Shown here: one piece after another, positions 12,501 to 24,462 of the stretch | Numbering within the stretch: the first letter of the stretch is position 1 | Layout of the letters: each line of letters starts with the position of its first letter | Made by a program: the position numbers and the translations under genes | Assembly: GCA_023101725.1 (NCBI GenBank) | Contig: JALJCO010003053.1 | Span: 1,495,501-1,559,500, forward strand | DNA length: 64,000 nucleotides | Direction of reading: 5' to 3' | Origin: Atherinomorus stipes | Lineage: Eukaryota > Chordata > Actinopteri > Atheriniformes > Atherinidae | Notes under the pieces: model-generated | Seen by the model: the letters and a program-made list of their open reading frames with translations, nothing else | The model's database searches: none | What the model was told of the DNA's origin: nothing

Positions 12501-14250
12501 TACATCCTCCGACCTCAGGGCCTATAGCTGGCTGACAGTACGCAGGCCTGATGTGGAGGCGCGTAGGAAAATTTGCCACATGGTGCCTCCTTGCCTCCAA
12601 TCTCAAGATACTTCTGGTTAAATTTGTCTCTCCCCACAAGTTCTTGGCAGCCGCGACTCCCTCTTTCATATTTGACATTGACCTTGCTGTGACATCACCC
12701 CCTCTGGGCACTGTGGCATCAATGAGAGATATGATGAAAGCATCTAACGGCAGGCCACCATGACTACACACAAAACAGTCGCCACTTTGAACTCTCTGCC
12801 TCCTTTTGTTTTCGCAGCAGTTTAAGAGCAGGGATGGTCAGAGGCCAACGAAGCTTGGCGTAATGTGGCCAGAGCTTTAGTTACGCTCCCTCGTTGGTCG
12901 GGGTATGTCGAGGGATATGCCACAAACATCCACTAACTGAAATAACAACAGCTGTACAACAGTAAACACTCCAGATCTGACATTTCATTTTTAACCAACC
13001 AAAACCAGCGTGCTTTTCTATTCTGTTCCACATAACTGCACTGCTGTAGGCTATTTGCAGTATGCAATACCCAAAGGCTTTGGAGCTGGTAAGATAAGAA
13101 TTTGCTCAGTTGACTAGTGAGGAAACTGTGATCTCTCTGCTCCCAGCAGGTTCTTTTACTTTGGGAATATGTGTCAGAGTGGCATGTGTCAGATAATGGT
13201 AATGTTTGTAAGTGTGATATCTGTGCTAACCTGCATTGCCTTCAAGAAGAGATGATGCACAAAAAATGTGATGTAAATTATATTTAGTATATACAGTTCT
13301 TCATTTATTAGCTTATAGTGTTTCTCAGCTTATTATGAAGGCCCCAAGGAAGCTTAAAGAAGATGAAAACCCAGCGGAGATGCCGCTCCACATAAGCAGC
13401 GAGTGGGATCGTGGGTAATGAAGCAGATGCGGGTGAGGTTGTGTATCCCTTGTGTGTCGGTTGGTTTTTGTATGCATATGCGAGCTCCGTGTGTGCATGT
13501 GCATGGGTGCTCTTGATGGAGCTGCTAGTTATACGTGCTAATCACAGCTACTGGGTGTGTAATTGGACATAACAGGCATCACTCGGGCAGAGTGGGCGGG
13601 AAGAGGCGGTGTTGCTTCTTGAAGGCCAGGCCAGCTAATTTGCACACACTGATATTCCTGCTTTGACAACTGGAGGCAACTAAATGAGCTGGGAAAAGGC
13701 AGCCAGACAGTATGCCACCATGCACCCCATTGCTTGATTTGCCACCAGGGCTTCTGCACCCAGGTAGCACAATTACTGCCCATCCTATCTCCCTAAATTG
13801 TGAAGCGGAAGAGAAGTGACACCCATAAGGCGTGCATCACGGTAATCGAATCTAAATGAAGACAGTGCATAACCAGAACTCCCACCTGAGACAGTGGGAG
13901 AGATGTGACCGCGCCAGCCTGTCAACACCGTGTCAACACACCCGTTCACAGCCCTGTCTGCATGCATAATCACACCGATCATTACAGTGTCAATGATGAT
14001 AATGCAAATATAAAGAGTGGAGGCAGGAAAGAAGAGGAAATGGACTGTATCAATGGCTCAACTTACACAGCTGATGTAGTGATTTTGAGCAATGTAGTGA
14101 TAGGGAGGAAAAATGTTCAGTTTAATTTTGATCAGCTCCACTCAGGATTACTTCACATCAGCTGGTGGGGAGAGAGAACCAACACACGTGTGTCAGAGAG
14201 CAGATCTGATATTATGTTTAGGAGTAAACACGTCATCATCAGATGACAGG
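9560..14250. promoter_or_regulatory. candidate conserved non-coding cluster A
   Basis: About 4.7 kb with no recognisable transposon, no coherent coding frame and many blocks that read like vertebrate conserved non-coding elements: mixed composition, several TAATTA/TTAATTA homeodomain cores, and little internal repetition. The strongest blocks are about 9700-9800, 10200-10400, 11640-11940, 12540-12780 and 13540-13800. Minus-strand frames here (for example 12328-12771, 147 codons) show no domain. I infer enhancer content from sequence texture only; no alignment was possible. Confidence 0.4.
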
Positions 14251-14927
14251 TAGGCAACAGAAATACAGCTTATATTTTGTAAGGATCCTCTCTCATTCAG
14301 TCTGCTAATAAGACAGGCTTTTGCACGGGCATTCGGGGCATCGAAAGGTAACAGATATCATCCTTAATGGAGAATTACCTTATGCTAAATCTTGTGCAAT
14401 CGATGACAGGTAAATTAGCTCAATAGGTCACATTAATGTGCACTGTGGCAGTTAAGATTTGACTAATAATGGGAGTTTTCACCAGTGAACACCACTGAAT
14501 TGTATGTTACAATCTGAAAATAATGAGCCATGTGCATAAAATATGTCTGGCTCCTGATGTGACATGCCCAGACTGTGACACGTGTAGCACAGGTCAATGC
14601 ACATGGTTCCTATCATAGCTGGTTAGCAGTGTAGCTTGTTAGCTCTGAAAGACTGGTCTAAAATTGCACACCATCATCTCAAAGCCAATTATTTAAATCA
14701 TGTTTAGGCCTTCAGTGTTGTCCTTGCTGATGTGTCAGTGTGTACAGTCCAGTGTGAAACGTTTAGCGGTGAAACCTTTTTAAATATAGTTTAATTTAAT
14801 TAGTGCATGACATCTGAAACAACACATTGCATTTCACAGACAATGTAGTTTATCTTTGTAAGGCCTTAACACTGGAATTACTACACTGACCGCACTGATG
14901 TGTCTATTATTATCTGTTTTTTACTTC

Positions 14928-14943
14928 TAAAAAAAAAAAAAAA
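14928..14943. repeat. poly(A) run
   Basis: Homopolymer A of about 15 nt; no adjacent retroelement recognised. Confidence 0.6.
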
Positions 14944-15007
14944 TGAAAATGGCAATAGATTAAAGAGGAGCATCATCTGGACACAGTTACTATACTTATG
15001 TCTGCTT

Positions 15008-15030
15008 CTGTGTGTGTGTGTGTATATATA
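15008..15030. repeat. (TG)n(TA)n microsatellite
   Basis: A short TG dinucleotide run followed by TATATATA. Confidence 0.75.
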
Positions 15031-15469
15031 TGGACTTGCTCACCATATGAAGAGTTTAAATCATAGCTGATGTCAGAAAGGACACGCTCCATGCCATCCA
15101 GCATCATTATCAGCATGTCCTGGTGCCAAAGGGGAAGCATTAAATCTTCTGCACCAGTCCAACAATTGAGGCTGTCTGTGTCATTAACCTGAGGTGACGT
15201 CAGCACCGGCTGCTCAGCCTGTTAGCTGCAATCCCTGTTGACATTTACACCCTGCTAACCTGCCAGCGACTGAGATGTATATGTCTGCATGATGCTTGAT
15301 GCTGAAAACAACCTGTTTCTTTCACTTAACTCATAGAAACTGAATAAACAGGACATATCGTTCTCAAATAGGGGCATGATTGAGAAGGTAAAATCTCTGC
15401 TGTTTTGTGTAGCGACACTGATGGGACTCACTGGCTTTTACGTTGCTGCTAAAGAGCCAATTAGCTTAT

Positions 15470-16150
15470 GTGGATTTAAACCAAAAACTGTAAATAAAAA
15501 TGGACATAGTATCCAGTTACGTCTGAAGAGCTGAAAGTGAAGCCAGTTGGGTGTTTTCCACCGTCGCCATCTTGCCGTGTCACATGTGTCGTCACTCCCG
15601 GAAAGCACTAAAATGGGCAAAGGCAAGGCTGCTCTGAGCTGCAGGGCAAATGATTGACAGCCAAACGAATGCTAACCGAGCTAATCCGAAGTGAACAGGA
15701 GTGAACAAAGATAGGTTATCTAACTGTAAGAAACGCACAGACTAGCTGTTAACCATTTAAAAACCGCTGTTGTGCAATTCTGCTACAGGCTGAGGCCTTC
15801 CTGGGAGCAAGCAGGGAGCTAACTATTAGCCTCCACGGCTAAAATCGGCTCCTGGTTTGCCATCTGTAAATCAAAAGGATACGCCCTTAATTATGTGTAA
15901 TTTCAAGATTAAATAACATCTAAAAGGATGAGTTGTAAAAAAATTCACCCCCCTCACAGTTGACATGAAGGTAAACTTGACCTATTAAATCTAAAATGAT
16001 TTTTTGAACCAGGCTGTAAACATGTTTATTTCTGCTGTGAAGTTGTCCTTTTTAACATGGGAGTCTATGGGGATTTGCTCTGTTTTGGAACCAGCCCCTA
16101 GTGGATGAAGAAAGTACTACAAATATTTAACTTTACTTCCAGGCTTCACT
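15470..16150 (-). repeat. dispersed repeat family R1, copy 1
   Basis: Read on the minus strand, this segment matches two other parts of the window (21151-22153 and 28281-29203) in the same order of blocks. The order is a GGGCTGGTTC-like start, then CTTCACAGCAGAAATAAACA, an ATTTAATCTTGAAATTACAC-like block, a gene-body-like GTTAGCTC region, and an end with CAAGATGGCGACGGTGG and TCAGCTCTTCAGA. The copies are diverged and rearranged. No transposase or RT frame is seen, so I treat it as a non-autonomous interspersed element of unknown class. The open frame at 15438-15626 belongs to it and is not a gene. Confidence 0.7.
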
Positions 16151-16739
16151 CTTCTCAAGCGGAGTTTGCCCCTTGATTTAAACATCCTTAAATATGTTAA
16201 GCTTTTCCAACAACGATATCAGACTACTCCAAAACTGAACCTATTTTCAAAGCGTTCTTTGAAGGGAAGCAGACACGGTGATGTGAACAGGTCAGACACT
16301 GTCGCTGGAATGTTCTCACTTGTCATCTTGTTTCCTTGGCGTCACCTCTGTAGCCCAGCAGCAAGGTGCTAAGTTTGGTTTTCCATGGTTTCTTTCCATC
16401 CACAACCACATTTCAGTCATCCCACTGTCCTAAACAGTCTCCTCAGTGAGCAATTTACTTTTCTGTCATGAACACCCCAGTGTGGAAAAAAAAAGAGGGT
16501 GGGGTGGGGGGTGGGAAGGAATCGACAGCACGGCTCTGGTCAAAGTGAGCATGGCGACACCCTGTTTTACGACGACAGTGTACTTTGTGCAGTAAGCGTA
16601 ACACGTGATTTTTCAGTACAGTGAGTTTTATTTTAAGGGATCCAACTGCCTTCTGGGGTGATGATGAAGTGGCAGCGCAGGGATACAGGAAGTCGGCCCG
16701 TCTCTGGAGGCTTTGACCAGACATGTTTCCCTCTTTCTT

Positions 16740-17700
16740 TAGCCCACAATTAGAAGCGATAGTCTCCCACTCCTACGATGGCTCCCTCTCCTCAGCAGAG
16801 ATATATTTATCTGAGGATAATTGGCCATTAAATCCTCACTTGACAACTGTGAAAATGCCACCCCAAGAGTAATCTGGCTGCCAGAAAATGACAACGGTTG
16901 GCAGAGCTGTCGACTGCTGGGAGCCGCATCAGGAATGGATGGATCTATTCCACACACATCCATACACGTGCACGCACGCACATCCAACAGAGCTGGCTGT
17001 CCTAATCGCCAACCTTTACTTGTAATTTTTCCTTTTCCCTTATTTATTTCTCTTTTTTTTTTCTTTTAAAGGGAAGCCCTTAATTATGATCCCTATTAAA
17101 AACCAGGTCTTAGCATAAAGGATAAAACAGCATTCTTTGATTCCCTTCTGGCAGTAAACAGGAATGCACTTTTCACTTTATATATTTATTTCATTAACTT
17201 TCCAAGCTCTCTTCTTTGATCACTTTATCTGGGTACTCTATATTCAATTACAGATGCCGGGCTTCTTTGAAAGCCCGTGTGTAAAATGGGATTCTTCTCA
17301 GCCCTAGTCTGTCTGACTTGAGCTGATCCTTATCACGAGGTTCTGAAGTATCTGAGCTTACCAGCTTTTTGAGGCTGTCGAAAGCCTGGCTGAGGAGAAT
17401 GAAAAGACAAGCGTTGCGCTAGAAATTTCTGTCCTTTTTCGTCCAAGAGCCTTGGCTGTCTCTCAAGCTGCTAACACGAGTCAGGCTGAGCAGCAGATAC
17501 AGTAAGTGTAATTATTCTCAAAGGACCGAGAGACGAACAGATCTTTGATGGTGTTTCAAGCACAGGCCCTTGTTTGCTGCTGGGTGAGAACTTCCCTTTA
17601 TCTGTTTAAGTGTTTTCTTTCTCTCTGTCATCGCATTCATACAAAAGGCTTCTCACATTTGAAGCGTTTCAGCTTTGAGGAATAATTAATTAATGTTTAC
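16740..17700. promoter_or_regulatory. candidate conserved non-coding cluster B
   Basis: Compact unique-looking sequence with homeodomain-type cores (ATAATTGGCCATTAAA near 16820, TTAATTATGATCC near 17080, TTAATTAATG near 17685) and a short perfect inverted repeat GGGCTTCTTTGAAAGCCC at about 17260. No frame is coherent over this stretch. The assignment is by sequence texture only. Confidence 0.4.
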
Positions 17701-19679
17701 ATAGAGGGTGTTCTTGATGTGAAGTTCACGGAAAAGGTGGCCTGCGATGAGTAATGTTAGATTTACTCTTTGGGCGAGGGCTGATTGGGTTTTTGTTATC
17801 AGAGTTTTGGATCAGCATACTGCTTTGTGTGTTTTACTGTCTGGCAAGAAAGCGCTGGCCATGACAGCGCAGTTGCCACAGGAATGTGAACTTTATCTCT
17901 CACACGGCGGGTGGAGGGGGTCTCCTGCTCTTTATCTGGTAAACATGTGTTGGAAATGGAAGGCTGATTGAGTTACTGTATTTATTGTGAAAGTGTGAGG
18001 TTATGAAAGGAGGACAAGAGCTTCATAAAACTGCTATAAAATGATTCTGTCTATGTCCACTGCAGTGAAAGACTTCTCTTCAGTAGATGGGAATGCCGTG
18101 CATCCATTCGGCTTTCAATCCAGGCCCGAGTTCAGCTCAGACGCTCACACCTGTGTGCGAAGATGTCGGAGGCTTTCAGACAAAGGTAGCTGGGAGAATG
18201 GGGAAGTGTGGCCTTAAGTGTAGCCTGTCTATTCAGATGTCATTCATGTTGCAGATTCAGGGTCTAGTCAAATCACAGCATCCTGGCAGAGTCTGTTTTA
18301 GGAAACACTCATCCTCAGTTCCCGTCCAGGAAGCTGAGAGCTTTCTCTAATATTACTCAGATGGCGCTGGACAACGGGCAGAGAATGAAAAAGTAATATT
18401 ACTGATAATACGGCTCAAGGCAGGAAAAGGGTGGGCACTTCTCTAAAAGCTCCAGACTGTGTTGTTTATTAATTCAGAACAGTGTTTCATTTTCACAATC
18501 CATGTTATCAAAAATTCCAACATTGTCTTGAGTGCAATCTCATGTTGGAGCGATAATGGGATGGAAAGTACAGGAGAGGTGAATAGAAGGTATGTAGCAT
18601 CAACTATTCACCGGAGAGCATGAGACAGGTGGAAAGGGAATGAGAAAACAGTGTTTTTGCATTTCCATACCTCTCTGCACCAGTGACAACACCCAAAACA
18701 GACGCGCTCTGCGTTTTAACAGTTTGTAGAAGAAGCTTTTGTTTGTTCCATTGTATTTTTTTTTTACTCGTGTTTCTTTTTTTTTTGCACCCCTCCTTTC
18801 GCATCAGCATTACTCTAGAGGCCTCCACAATGCTCACAAACAACAACGCTCTCCCAGACGGCTCTGTTTGATGACCTACATTACATTCTCTTTGCATGGA
18901 GGTACAGCGGCCTTACATGTTGTGAGTGCATAAACTGTGGTGTAAATGACTCAAACAAAAGGGAGGAGCAGCCGTTAGGGGATGGAAATGAAAGCACGTA
19001 CCATTGTAGGGGACACACTGCATGAAGAGAGCTCTCTGTGTAATCTAAACTCTGCCGCTGAGGGTTTGTGTCACTGATGATGGTTCGTGTTGGTACAACG
19101 TATGTGGTGAGAAGCTGTTTTATATGTGTGAGCACATACAAACAGGATGTGTGTACTCATCAATGTTTGTCCCTCACACATGAAACACAGCTAAAGCTCC
19201 TGTGGGACCAACTGAGAGCCTCTTCTTTCCTCAAGATTTGAGGAGTTGAATGTCAAAACAACCTACAGCAGTACAGAGAAACATCTACCTTTGAGGATGG
19301 GAGTTGAAGTCTCCAACCAATGCACATCTGTGGGTGTGGTTCACCAAAAACGAGCCCAGATGAGTTTCATCTGACTGGACAGTGAGGATATTGGATGTCC
19401 TTTGATGATAAAGCAAGACCATATTGTGGCACAGTAACATACTTGGTTCTATTGTATGTACAGCAATCCAATGTGACCCTCTGAGCAAATCCACATATGT
19501 TCAGCATGGATGAAAAGTCGACTCCATGATGTTCTTCCAACAACAGCTCCTTTGATTACAGCGTTTTAGGCATTCTCCCTAAATAAAACTCTCGTCTTTT
19601 AAGTGTTTCTGCTCTGCAAAAGCACACTGTACACCCACCCGTAGCACTGTTGCAACTTGTGTAATTTGTCATGTGGACC

Positions 19680-20145
19680 CTGAAAGAGCCGTCACACAAA
19701 TTAAGCCCCTTCGGTTCCCCCTTTTCCAAAAACTAAAAGTTTTGGTGTTATCCCTGAGAGCAGCAGCGAAGAGGAAAGCCAGTTAAGCCCCATTAGGAGC
19801 CTGTGCGCTGTGACGATCTCATTGGAAGTGCTGGATGAAAATTGCCCGGATTAATGTGTTAATCCGCCTCTTTAAAATGCTAATGTCCATTTTATGCCCA
19901 TTAAATCTCAGTGTGCGTTTTCTTTGATGCGTGCAATTTCTATCAATTAAACACAGAGGAGTGAAACAGGCAGGAGGGAGATTAGTTCCTTGCTTCAAGC
20001 ATGAATTTCTCCTTTTGGTTTTATATTTATCTGGAATGGGGAGGGGGGGTTGTTTGGAACCGGTTTGTGAATTACAGAAGAAGCAATGTGGTGATATGAA
20101 GAGTTCTGGGAGCTCTTCATGTCTTTCACAGAGTTGAAAACAAGC
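19680..20145. promoter_or_regulatory. candidate conserved non-coding block with paired homeodomain sites
   Basis: Unique-looking block centred on a perfect 20-bp inverted repeat at 19847-19866 (CGGATTAA, TGTG spacer, TTAATCCG). GGATTA/TAATCC is the core recognised by K50 homeodomain proteins (OTX, PITX, GSC type), and TTAAT is a general homeodomain core. A GCTAATG/CCCATTAAA cluster follows. Enhancer function is inference; the palindrome itself is directly visible. Confidence 0.45.
19847..19866. promoter_or_regulatory. perfect palindromic pair of TAATCC motifs
   Basis: CGGATTAA at 19847-19854 and its reverse complement TTAATCCG at 19859-19866 are separated by TGTG. A head-to-head pair of TAATCC cores 4 bp apart could bind a homeodomain dimer. 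It could also occur by chance in AT-rich DNA. Confidence 0.5.
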
Positions 20146-21150
20146 CTCTAAACATCCACCAGGAAGAGAAAGTATGTAAACATATTGTATTACTCCTGTG
20201 ATTTTTCTTTTAAACTTGTATATGAAAGAAATGATATATTTTAACCTTTTTAAATATGCATAGATGGGAGAAGGTGACTAGCTACACAATTGCAGGCACT
20301 TCATGTAGTGTATCAGTTTTTGTTTTTTTGCAGTGTTTTTTTTTTTTTTGCCTGCAGTGATGTTACATAAACACAATGGTTATCTACACTACTTTTAATT
20401 AAATGAGTATAATTCATTAAAGCACCCATGCACACTATAACATCATTGTGGTCTGCATTTTCTCTGACACTGTGTAGATTCCAGATTTCCCAAAAATCTG
20501 GAAAAACCAAAAAAAGGCCATTTTTTTTTTAAACTATTTTTGACTGATTTGGTTTCTAAATTGTTGGAAGTTCAGACCTTTTCATTAATAAACTGAAGTG
20601 TCCTTGCAAGGTATTTGTGCTGTATGCATGTTTTAAAATATTATAGGGAATACAAACTTTTCTTTCTTTGAAGCATTTGTATGTGAGAAAATCAGAAAAC
20701 CGAGAAAAAGATGTGTCACATTTTCGGGGATGCCTTTGCCTAAAAATGTGTCACCCAAAGTGTTCAGATTTGTATTTGATTTGTACATCTCACTTCTGGC
20801 TCAGTATGAAGTTATCAGAGCTCCTCTATCTTTGTTCAGTTTAAACTTCAAATGATGACACAAATTTTCCTCAGCAGTTCTGGTTCCTTGAACTTAAGAT
20901 GAACTATTAGATGATAATCAGTCTCTATCGGTGCTTTTGGTCAATATCTCAACTAGAAAAATCTTGCTTCCCACAACTGCTCTTTGTTTCACTGTTTTTC
21001 TCAAACAGACGATCTGATATCCCATTTGTCATTGAAACCACCATAAATAGTAATAGCCTTTCAGAACCATTACATAAAAAAAGTTGGTGAAAAGTGACTT
21101 ATCTCAACGATATGTTGTTCTATGAACAAGCGGCAACCTCCGGTGGCCGA
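20145..21150. other. intergenic DNA, nothing recognised
   Basis: AT-rich sequence with poly(T) runs near 20335 and 20521. No exon, RNA gene or element boundary seen. Confidence 0.45.
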
Positions 21151-22153
21151 CTCATCCGTTTACATTTTACTTAATCTTGAAATCACACATAATTAGGGGC
21201 ATGTCAGAGAAGAAAGGTCAGAGCAGACTCTACTTCTTAATAAGGAAGCTGAGATCATTCAACATCTGCACCAAGATGTTGCAGATCTTCTGCAAGTCTG
21301 TTGTGGAAAGTGCAATTACCTTTGCAGCCATCTGCTGGGGCAGCAGCATCAGAATCAGAGACTTGAAGAAACTAAACAAGCTGATCAAGAAACCTGGTTC
21401 TGTGCTGGGGATAACTCTGGAGCCGCTGGAGCTGATCGTTCAAAAAAGAATGCTGCACAAGCTGATGAAGATGATGGAGGACACTTCCCATCCTCTCCAC
21501 AACACGGTGAAGAATCAACAGAGTGTGTTCAGTGGGAGGCTGCGTCAAGTTCGCTGTAGGATGGAGAGATACAGAAATTCATTCCTGCCAGCAGCCATCA
21601 CCCTAAAGAACAAGACTGACTGACTTTTTTTGTTTATTTAAAAAAAAAAAAAAAAAAAAGTGAGCTTTTACAATACTGAATTTCCCTTCTGGGATGAATA
21701 AAGTATTTTTCATTTCATTTCATTTCATTCATGTCCTATTGATTGATAGGTGGCAAACTGGATGCCGGCCTGCTGTCCAGTGGCTAACAGTTAGCTCCTT
21801 GTTTGCTCTCTGTAAGGTCTCAGTCTGTAGCAGAGTAGCACAATGGCAGTTTTTAGCCAGCTAACAGCAAGTCCAAACATGCCTTACCTTTAGCTTACCG
21901 CTAAGGGGGCTAATCTTCGTTAGTGCCTGTTAGTTTTAAGTTAGCTTGGTTAGCATTTAGCCCAGAGTAGGCTCAATCATTTGCCTCGAGGCCACTCTTG
22001 GCCTATTTATGTATTTGCCGGGAGTGACAACAAATGCAACGCTGCAAAGATGCCGACGATGGGAACACCCAACTGGCTTCCCTTTTAGCTCTTCAACAAC
22101 CAACAGGTGACGTAGTAGAAGGTCCGTCCCCTTTTTCTATGGTCTCTGTCTAT
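21151..22153 (+). repeat. dispersed repeat family R1, copy 2, split by a LINE
   Basis: The left part (21151-21205, CTCATCCGTTTACATTTTAC then TTAATCTTGAAATCACACA) and the right part (from about 21736, GATTGATAGGTGGCAAACTG onward to CTTTTAGCTCTTCAACAACC) are contiguous in the 15.5-kb and 28.3-kb copies. Here a LINE fragment separates them. The open frame at 22034-22330 lies at the 3' end of this repeat and beyond, and has no recognisable domain. Confidence 0.7.
21206..21729 (+). mobile_element. 5'-truncated CR1/L2-type LINE, 3' end of ORF2
   Basis: The frame ending in TGA at 21621-21623 reads RLYFLIRKLRSFNICTKMLQ, then a conserved AAICWGSSIR block, LNKLIKKPGSVLG, and RYRNSFLPAAITLKNKTD. This is the characteristic tail after the reverse transcriptase of CR1/L2/Rex1-type fish LINEs. 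The 3' end has the usual 'CCCTTCTGGGATGAATAAAGTATTTTTCATTTC' form followed by ATTTC repeats. The sequence CATGTC is present on both sides (21200-21205 and 21730-21735), suggesting a short target-site duplication. It has no RT core or endonuclease, so it is a dead-on-arrival 5' truncation. The first ATG of the frame (21177) lies in host repeat DNA and is not meaningful. Confidence 0.85.
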
Positions 22154-23995
22154 GAAACACAGAGGAATGGCCTATCAGTGAAACCATGGATTTATGGTCT
22201 CAATGTGCAACAGAAGAAATTTGAACCTCTGATTTATAACTTAGCTATTAATCAGCAAGCTGACCATGCTACGCCAGTCTTCCTATCTGCACTGGGGTGT
22301 TTTCCCAATTTGGGCCACTTCATTAAATGACTCATAATGAGAATGTGCCTAAAAGTGGAATGAGTACCGACTGCCTGCAGACTAATTTGAATAAAACTCC
22401 CAGTTCAGTATCTAGCTAATTATACAGTACTGTACTGTATGTGTTCACTACTGTAGTGTGAGCTTATTACTCTCATACAACGACATGCTTCAAGAGTTAT
22501 TGAAAGTAATTTGTTTCCAAATTTACATTACAGTATATGATAACCCAAAACTTTAGGAGAGATCTCAAATCAAGCACATCCCACAGAGGATAGAGGTGGA
22601 GTGAATTTGAGTGGTTCACACCACCACCATTAAAACCAGCTGCTATGGAAAGAACTCTAAATTCAAGGTTAAAAATGGAACTGTGATAGTATATTTCTGT
22701 GGTATTTTGAGTTAAGCATGTCACAGACATTTCATAAAGACCTCATAAAATTGTGTCAACATAAGAAGGAAGGACGTTTGCCGTCACCTTTAATGCACTG
22801 AAGCATTGGAGCCCATTAACATGAGTGTTCAATATTGGTCTGAACCTTGTTTCAGGATCCAAAGATTTCTCTGAATTCTTTTGATTTTTGCTAAAACAAA
22901 CTTCAAAACATTAAACTCGGAATTAAAAAAAAAAATTCTAATATTGTAATAGAGAGTTACTGTATATTATAGAGAACAATACAGGATGATGTTCAGACAA
23001 AACAATTATGAAGTTCCTGTTTGAGAAGCTGCAGCTCGCTGGCTGGGGCTTGACTCATAATAAGACGCACAGTAATAACATCTGTCATTGTTCAACTTCT
23101 TTGAACAATGACAAATCCATTTCCAGATTAGTAGGTGTGAAACTCCAGAAATCCATAGGTACTGGTTATGGACCACAATCACAGTTTACCGAGTTGAATC
23201 ATGAGTCAGCAAGAGGCTGCAGATAGAGGCTGTTTGGATAGAACTGAACTATGCGGTGTATCCTGGGGATTTTTTTTTTTTTTATCCCACAAATGTCAGG
23301 ATGACTCGCAGATGCCCTCGCTTGTTGTGCAGTCTTTTAAGACCAGGAGTGACATAGCTTGTCCAATCACAGAGGCCTCTGTGGCTGACCATAAAATGCT
23401 TCCAGATTTGTCACACGCACACACACACACATACACACAGATTCATTGTTCAGAGTTAAAATGCTTCCAGTAAACTAGCATTTATCATGTGAGCACTATT
23501 TTTGAGGTAGAACGCAGGGAATGATTTATGGAGGCATTTCAACTTCTCTCGCACTCACCCTCCATCATGAGCAAAATATGTTGCCATAAAAGTAAAATAC
23601 ACCCTGTGCTACATGGTGAAAATGTACTAACTCATATTTTATTTACTCAGGCATTGTGTGACAAGTTGCTGTGTGCCAATGGAAGGGCCAGTGGCTTTTT
23701 GGGAGGTCCTGAGCAATATAAATATAGATCATTTAGATGTGGAGGTCTATGCAGTTCAATGGGAAGATTGAAGATAAAACAAGGGCTGTAATTGCTCCTC
23801 TTTACAAGGAAATCCAAAGTCACTAAGCAACCAGGAAGGTCTTGGATCCATGATTTTGGTAGGAGCCCACCCAGCTTCTCCTCTACAGCTCATCCCCATC
23901 CTTTAATATACATGTTAAAATAATAGGCCCTCCCACCAGTAACACAGCCCTTCCTCCACCATAAGCATATGTGAACTATGCAGAGGGATGTTTAA
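22154..23995. other. intergenic DNA, short (CA)n only
   Basis: No exon recognised. There is a short CA/TA microsatellite at about 23415-23440 and a T-run at 23271-23283. Open frames at 23008-23473 and 23528-23791 overlap or lack any motif and are rejected as chance frames. Confidence 0.45.
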
Positions 23996-23999
23996 TTTA

Positions 24000-24255
24000 T
24001 TAAAATCGACCTAATTTTCCGTGATATATTAAATCTCTGCCTCAGTAAACCCAAGCCCCATTTCATTGAGCGAATTAGGTGCCCACTGCCTGGTGCGATC
24101 AGAGACCTGGAAAATGAGGCCCGTACTGGTATTAGAGAGTGTTCACAGCCTGCTAATGGTCAGGGGATGAAATAGATTACCGCAACATTCATTACAGTTC
24201 AGCAATGCAGTTGAGCAGCCAAATGTAAGCACAGCACCAACATTACTCTGTACCG
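24000..24255. promoter_or_regulatory. candidate conserved non-coding block
   Basis: Unique-looking sequence of balanced composition with ATTA/TAAT cores (CCTAATTTTCC, GCGAATTAGG, GCTAATGG, TTCATTACAG). It ends before a T/G homopolymer. The regulatory reading is by texture only. Confidence 0.35.
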
Positions 24256-24294
24256 TTCAAACACACAAAGCTGCTGAAGAGGTTGTGTTATTTT

Positions 24295-24297
24295 TAT

Positions 24298-24328
<31 letters not shown>

Positions 24329-24330
24329 GG
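24295..24330. repeat. T-run followed by 23-nt poly(G)
   Basis: A poly(T) of about 13 nt is joined directly to 23 consecutive G (24308-24330). Homopolymers of this kind are prone to assembly and consensus error. Confidence 0.8.
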
Positions 24331-24462
24331 CTTTGAAAATGGACCTTTGTCATAATTTATGCATATATCACTTGCACATGCTCACAACTGCCTTTAAAGG
24401 TCAGAAAGCTTTGGAAGTCTATTCACATAGAATATAAACAACTGTAGTCTTTACAGGGTTAA

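Noticed and set aside
12328..12771. 147-codon minus-strand frame
   Set aside because: No recognisable domain, no splice context, and an overlapping plus frame exists. It lies in a block that looks like conserved non-coding DNA.
15470..22330. R1 segments as possible real exons because of ATG-rich, GC-richer stretches
   Set aside because: The same blocks recur three times in different orientations and are interrupted by other elements, which fits an interspersed repeat.
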